14,045 bases of DNA, from the NCBI GenBank assembly GCA_030050125.1, contig JASIJN010000070.1, positions 1 through 14,045 on the forward strand, read 5' to 3'. The DNA comes from Streptosporangiaceae bacterium (lineage in GTDB: Bacteria > Actinomycetota > Actinomycetes > Streptosporangiales > Streptosporangiaceae). The notes beneath the pieces were generated by a model, which saw nothing but the letters and a program-made list of their open reading frames with translations, was not told the DNA's origin and did no database searches. Shown here in pieces: positions 9,303 to 14,045 of the stretch. Each line of letters starts with the position of its first letter. The stretch's first letter is position 1. The translations under genes and the position numbers were made by a program.

Positions 9303-10593
9303 CAGGCCAGCTTCCCGTCGATCACCGTCGGCCGCCCGCGCAGGAACGTGGCCATCACCCGGCCGGGCAGGACCATGCCCGCGAACGGCGTGTTGCGGCT
9401 CTTCGTGGCCTGCGCGGCCGGGTCCACCGCGTCGCGCGGGGCCGGGTCGTAGAGTGCCAGGTTGGCCGGTTCACCCGGGGCCAGCCTGCCGTGCCCGCCG
9501 AGGCGGCCGATCGCGGCCGGCCGGGCCGACATCCGGTCCGCGACGCCCGCCCAGTCGAGCAGGCCCGGCTCCACCATGGCCTGGTGCACCACGCGCAGCG
9601 CGGTCTCAAGCCCGGTCATGCCGAACGCCGCGGCCTCCCACTCGGTCTCCTTGTCCTCCAGCGGGTGCGGCGCGTGGTCGGTGGCGACGCAGTCGATGGT
9701 CCCGTCGGCCAGGCCCGCCCGCAGCGCCGCGACGTCGTCGGCGGTGCGCAGCGGCGGGTTGACCTTGAACACCGGGTCGTAGCCCGCGGCGTGCTGCTCG
9801 GTGAGCAGCAGGTGATGCGGGGTCACCTCCGCGGTCACCTGCCAGCCCTTGCCCTTTGCCCATCGGATGATCTCCACCGAGCCGGCCGTGGAGACGTGGC
9901 AGACATGCAGGGCCGACCCCACGTGCGCCGCGAGCAGGCAGTCGCGGGCCACGATCGCCTCTTCGGCGACCGCGGGCCAGCCGGTCAGCCCGAGCCTGCC
10001 GGAGATCTCGCCCTCGTTCACCTGCGCGCCCTCGGTGAGCCGCGGTTCCTGGGCATGCTGCGCGATCACCCCGCCGAACGCCCGCACGTACTCCAGCGCC
10101 CGCCGCATCAGCACCGCGTCGTGCACGCACTGGCCGTCGTCGGAGAACAGCCGGACCCGGGCCGCCGAGTCGGCCATCGCGCCAAGCTCGGCCATGCGCC
10201 GGCCGCCCAGGCCGACCGTGACCGCGCCGACCGGCTGCACGTCGCAGCGGCCCGCCTGGCGGCCGAGCCGCCAGATCTGCTCCACCACGCCCGCGGTGTC
10301 GGCCACCGGGTCGGTGTTGGCCATCGCGTGCACGGCGGTGTAGCCGCCGAGGGCCGCGGCCGCGGTCCCGCTCGCCACCGTCTCGGCGTCCTCCCGGCCG
10401 GGCTCGCGCAGGTGCGCGTGCAGGTCGACCAGTCCAGGGAGCAGGATCAGCCCGGCCGCGTCCAGCCGCTGAGCGCGCGGCGCGCCCGCCGGGTCCAGGC
10501 CCGGGCCGATCTCGGCGATCACGCCGTCACGGACCAGGACGTCGGCCGGCTCGCCGCCCAGCGGCCTGGCGCCGGTGATCAGCCAGGTGCCGG

Positions 10594-10597
<4 letters not shown>
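9299..10597 (-). CDS. pyrC: PyrC, dihydroorotase (type I)
   Basis: Zinc amidohydrolase cyclising carbamoyl aspartate to dihydroorotate. The 432-residue product has the metal-binding motif [11 protein letters not shown] (57-67; H60, H62) and the ligands H181 (IAQHAQE) and H234 (HVCHVST). The catalytic Asp307 is in [10 protein letters not shown]154 in FSDDGQ marks the type-I enzyme, which uses Asp rather than a carbamylated Lys as second-metal bridge. KVNPPLR (278-284) is the substrate loop. Length is normal. The ATG at 10597 overlaps the pyrB stop (ATGA), with AGGAGGG about 6 nt upstream. Confidence 0.97.
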
Positions 10598-12263
<1,666 letters not shown>

Positions 12264-12312
12264 CTAATGGCATCTCACCCGCCGCACCCGGCTATTGCAG
12301 GTGATCGCGGCG

Positions 12313-12349
12313 GCCGGAAACCTCGCCATGACAAGGCTTCCGGCGAGGT
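12313..12349. repeat. Two overlapping, mutually exclusive hairpins
   Basis: Hairpin A pairs GCCGGAA (12313-12319) with TTCCGGC (12338-12344), plus CCT/AGG inside. Hairpin B pairs ACCTCGCC (12320-12327) with GGCGAGGT (12342-12349). The two share bases and cannot form together. In a plus-strand transcript they would precede the terminator at 12375-12411, the layout of an attenuator or a small structured RNA. No riboswitch class is recognised. Confidence 0.6.
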
Positions 12350-12374
12350 CGGCAGGTGACAGTGCGGGCGTCGG

Positions 12375-12411
12375 GCGGATGCGGCACAGCGCGTAAGTTC
12401 ATCCGCTTTTT
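12375..12411 (+). terminator. Rho-independent terminator without an upstream plus-strand gene
   Basis: GCGGATG (12375-12381) pairs with CATCCGC (12400-12406), followed at once by TTTTT (12407-12411). The loop is 18 nt. It lies just before the bldD promoter and would end plus-strand transcripts entering from 12180-12370, where no protein gene is seen. It may insulate bldD, or end an unannotated small RNA. Confidence 0.55.
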
Positions 12412-12421
12412 GCCATTCGGC

Positions 12422-12450
12422 TTGACCTTGTCGGCCTCGCGGCCTACCGT
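12422..12450 (+). promoter_or_regulatory. bldD promoter
   Basis: TTGACC (12422-12427), 17-nt spacer, TACCGT (12445-12450): a good vegetative-sigma promoter. The expected start is near 12457, leaving a leader of about 47 nt before the bldD ATG. Confidence 0.65.
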
Positions 12451-12462
12451 CACTGTGCGTAA
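12450..12462 (+). promoter_or_regulatory. BldD-box-like site on the bldD promoter
   Basis: TCACTGTGCGTAA fits the BldD box TNACNCNGNGTNA at all informative positions but one (G for the central C). It overlaps the end of the -10 and the start site. S. coelicolor BldD is known to repress its own promoter, so autorepression is the natural reading. Confidence 0.55.
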
Positions 12463-12503
12463 CCACCACTATCAGCTACGACAAGGCCGGGGGGCCGAAG
12501 ACC

Positions 12504-12998
12504 ATGCCATCTGACTACGCGAAGACCCTCGGGGCGCGGCTGCGCGCGATCCGCACTCAGCAGGGGCTCTCGCTGCACGGAGTTGAAGAGAAGTCCCGGG
12601 GCCGGTGGAAGGCTGTGGTCGTTGGCTCCTATGAGCGCGGCGACAGGTCGGTGACCGTGCAGAAGCTGGCCGAACTGGCCGAGTTCTATGGCGTGCCCGT
12701 CTCGGAGTTGCTGCCGGGGGACGTGCTGCCCACGTTGCTGGCCCCCGCCCCCAAGTTGGTGATCGACCTCGAGCGCATGGCGCAACTGCCCAAGGACAAG
12801 GCCGGGCCGCTGGCCCGCTACGTCGCGACGATTCAGAGCCAGCGCGGCGACTACAACGGCCGGGTGCTGTCGATCCGCCAGGAGGACCTGCGCTCGCTCG
12901 CGGTGATCTACGACAAGACGCCCACGGACCTTACCGAGGAATTGATCAGCTGGGGCATCCTGGACTCCGAGGCCCGGGGTGCCATCGAGACCTTCTGA
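12504..12998 (+). CDS. bldD: BldD, c-di-GMP-dependent developmental repressor
   Basis: Global repressor of sporulation genes in mycelial actinomycetes; tetrameric c-di-GMP glues two BldD C-terminal domains together so the dimer binds DNA. The 164-residue product has an XRE-type helix-turn-helix at about 5-72 (LGARLRAIRTQQGLSLHGVE, then VVVGSYERGDRSVTVQKLAE). The C-terminal domain holds the ligand motif R114-G-D116 and R125-Q-E-D128, at the same positions as S. coelicolor BldD (RGD...RQDD), with Asp127 replaced by Glu. The start ATG (12504) matches the family N-terminus; the SD is a weak GGGG tract. It is transcribed divergently from pyrR. Confidence 0.96.
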   Translation: MPSDYAKTLGARLRAIRTQQGLSLHGVEEKSRGRWKAVVVGSYERGDRSVTVQKLAELAEFYGVPVSELLPGDVLPTLLAPAPKLVIDLERMAQLPKDKAGPLARYVATIQSQRGDYNGRVLSIRQEDLRSLAVIYDKTPTDLTEELISWGILDSEARGAIETF

Positions 12999-13067
12999 CC
13001 CCCCGGCAGGCTGATCCCCGCAGCATGCTGAACCCCCCGCTGACCCCCGCCTCCACCGATCCCAGCA

Positions 13068-13083
13068 GCCGGACTCAGCCGGC
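13068..13083. terminator. Weak hairpin between convergent bldD and HEPN genes
   Basis: GCCGG-ACTCAG-CCGGC overlaps the HEPN gene stop codon. There is no T-run on either side. It is the only stem I see near the 76-bp convergent gap and a weak candidate for ending either transcript. Confidence 0.25.
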
Positions 13084-13530
13084 CGTCAGCAGCGGAAGCA
13101 GCGGCCGGGCCGGCACACCCAGCGCGTTCTCGGCCAGCGACACGAACATCTCGGCGTCACGGAGCAGGTCGTCCGCCTCCCGGGGCGAGACAGCGCGCGG
13201 CAGGCCGGCCTCGGCCGCGGCCCGCTTGGCCGCGCCGGCCGCGAAGAACGCCGCCCACTCCCGCAGCGCGGGCTCAACCTTTGGCAGCAACTCCCATACG
13301 CTCTGCGGCCGCTTCCGGCGGGCGCCCGGCGGTTCGGCCCTCGATGCAACCACTGCCGCCGCTGCCCGCAACGCCGCCAGATGCGCCCCCACGTACCTCG
13401 CACCCGCAGTGGTCTCGTCCTCGGCCGCGGCCAGCCCCTGCCTGGCCGACTCCATCAGCGCAAGCGCGGACGGCGCGATCCGGCATTGCTGCCACTGGCG
13501 GCCTGGCCGCACCTCAGCGATCGAGCTCAT
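13075..13530 (-). CDS. SAV_6107-family HEPN domain protein
   Basis: 151-residue, mostly helical, alanine-rich protein that I recognise as the actinobacterial SAV_6107 HEPN family from its opening (WQQCRIAPSALALMESARQG, 13-32) and READDLLRDAEMFVSLAENA (117-136). HEPN domains are often RNases with an R-x4-6-H site. Here R45-YVGA-H50 fits that spacing, but whether it is catalytic in this family is not known to me. No MNT nucleotidyltransferase partner is adjacent, so a toxin-antitoxin role is not supported by context. The ATG at 13530 has AAGGAGGAG 5-10 nt upstream. A LexA-like palindrome lies about 100 bp upstream, hinting at a DNA-damage link. Confidence 0.8.
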   Translation of the reverse strand: MSSIAEVRPGRQWQQCRIAPSALALMESARQGLAAAEDETTAGARYVGAHLAALRAAAAVVASRAEPPGARRKRPQSVWELLPKVEPALREWAAFFAAGAAKRAAAEAGLPRAVSPREADDLLRDAEMFVSLAENALGVPARPLLPLLTAG

Positions 13531-13632
13531 CGAACTCCTCCTTAGGAGGTCGGCCGGGCGGGGCGCTTCCCCACACCGCGCCCGGCCGATCCAGCAACCG
13601 AGGGGGCCCGGCCGCAGACTCGCACTACTTAG

Positions 13633-13648
13633 TCGAACATATATTCGC
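13633..13648. promoter_or_regulatory. LexA/SOS-box-like palindrome between the HEPN and GNAT genes
   Basis: TCGAAC-ATAT-ATTCGC; read on the minus strand, GCGAAT-ATAT-GTTCGA. The actinobacterial LexA box is CGAAC-N4-GTTCG, and the core here differs at one base. It sits in the shared 255-bp upstream region, 103 bp before the HEPN start. Confidence 0.5.
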
Positions 13649-13773
13649 TAGCGTGTCCAGCTGTTTGGATCTGCTTTCGAAGTTACAAGGGGGGTCTGAC
13701 AATCTCGTCCCGTCCGGGCGGGCCGTCGCTGATCGGGCGCTGAGCTGCGCGTCCGCAAGCCCACCCGGCCGAC

Positions 13774-13779
13774 TACGCT
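13774..13779 (+). promoter_or_regulatory. -10 element placing the GNAT start at +1 (leaderless)
   Basis: TACGCT fits TANNNT and ends 6 nt before the GTG at 13786, so transcription would begin on or next to the start codon. No SD is present, consistent with a leaderless mRNA, which is common in Actinobacteria. The -35 region is poor. Confidence 0.45.
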
Positions 13780-13785
13780 GGCCCC

Positions 13786-14045
13786 GTGCGGACCGCAGTG
13801 AACATCACCGAGCTCGGGCGGCCCGGCTTTCTCGCCAATCTCCAGGAGCAGCTCGCCATTTACGGTGCCGCGATGGACGCGAGCCCGGGGGATCTCCCCA
13901 GCCGGCAGGTCATCATGGAGCGGCATGCCGGTAACCCGGGCCTGCGCGCGCTCGCGGCCATCGACGAGCCGTCCCAGCAGATGGTGGCGTTCGCGTACTG
14001 CTTCAGGGGCGCGCCCGGCCAGTGGTGGCACGACGTCGTATGGTC
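13786..14045 (+). CDS. GNAT-family N-acetyltransferase (N-terminal part, cut by window edge)
   Basis: 86 codons are visible and the frame is still open at the window end. The sequence runs LANLQEQLAIYGAAMDASPG (16-35), then SRQVIMERHAGNPGLRALAA and QMVAFAYCFRGAPGQWWHDV. This is the pattern of a common actinobacterial GNAT protein, where the MERH and GxPGQWWHDV segments are typical. The acetyl-CoA P-loop has not been reached. The substrate is unknown. The GTG at 13786 is chosen from the coding alignment and the -10 just in front; a GTG at 13798 is an alternative. It is divergent from the HEPN gene. Confidence 0.75.
   Translation, partial: MRTAVNITELGRPGFLANLQEQLAIYGAAMDASPGDLPSRQVIMERHAGNPGLRALAAIDEPSQQMVAFAYCFRGAPGQWWHDVVW

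Noticed and set aside
12275..12469. 64-codon minus-strand ORF in the pyrR-bldD region
   Set aside because: Composition is not protein-like. It overlaps the bldD promoter, the terminator and the hairpins.
13537..13549. CCTCCT-T-AGGAGG palindrome at the HEPN gene SD as a riboregulator
   Set aside because: A 1-nt loop cannot form the full hairpin, and the match arises from the SD and a nearby complement.

Overview
The window is a high-GC actinobacterial chromosome segment. The strongest pointers are bldD (the c-di-GMP-responsive developmental repressor of mycelial actinomycetes), mihF (actinobacterial integration host factor), rpoZ and coaBC in the usual actinobacterial neighbourhood, and a PyrR-type pyrimidine operon with an actinobacterial RNA leader. 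The mix of a two-subunit (class 1B) dihydroorotate dehydrogenase and a short type-1 PyrF differs from what I recall of Streptomyces and Mycobacterium. I would place it in another mycelial order such as Streptosporangiales, but that is inference.

Layout, minus strand, read right to left: pyrR (12116-11526), pyrB, pyrC, carA, carB, pyrK, pyrD, pyrF (2724-2011), then mihF (1747-1424), a 620-bp gene-free stretch, rpoZ (803-543) and the start of coaBC (501 to beyond base 1). pyrR through pyrF is one operon for de novo UMP synthesis. It covers carbamoyl phosphate (CarAB), carbamoyl aspartate (PyrB), dihydroorotate (PyrC), orotate (PyrD/PyrK) and OMP to UMP (PyrF). Only pyrE, the orotate phosphoribosyltransferase, is missing and must lie elsewhere. 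Neighbouring genes are joined by 4-nt ATGA/GTGA overlaps (11 nt for pyrK-pyrD), except at two gaps that both hold structure. carA-carB has an 18-bp perfect hairpin and a six-run G-quadruplex motif. pyrD-pyrF has an 18-codon ORF that overlaps the pyrF start by GTGA. The pyrR leader carries a clear PyrR-binding stem-loop that sequesters the pyrR Shine-Dalgarno sequence.

The pyrR-bldD divergent intergenic region (12117-12503) holds both promoters, a BldD-box-like site on the bldD promoter, overlapping mutually exclusive hairpins and a plus-strand Rho-independent terminator with no gene in front of it. bldD (12504-12998, plus) is followed by a convergent SAV_6107-type HEPN gene (13530-13075, minus). 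A divergent, probably leaderless GNAT acetyltransferase gene (13786 to the window end, plus) comes last. A LexA/SOS-box-like palindrome lies between those two.

The most unusual stretch is 804-1423. In related genomes gmk (guanylate kinase) normally lies between mihF and rpoZ. Here there is no trace of it. The space holds a 7-unit 22/24-bp GC-rich tandem array and at least eight short perfect or near-perfect inverted repeats.
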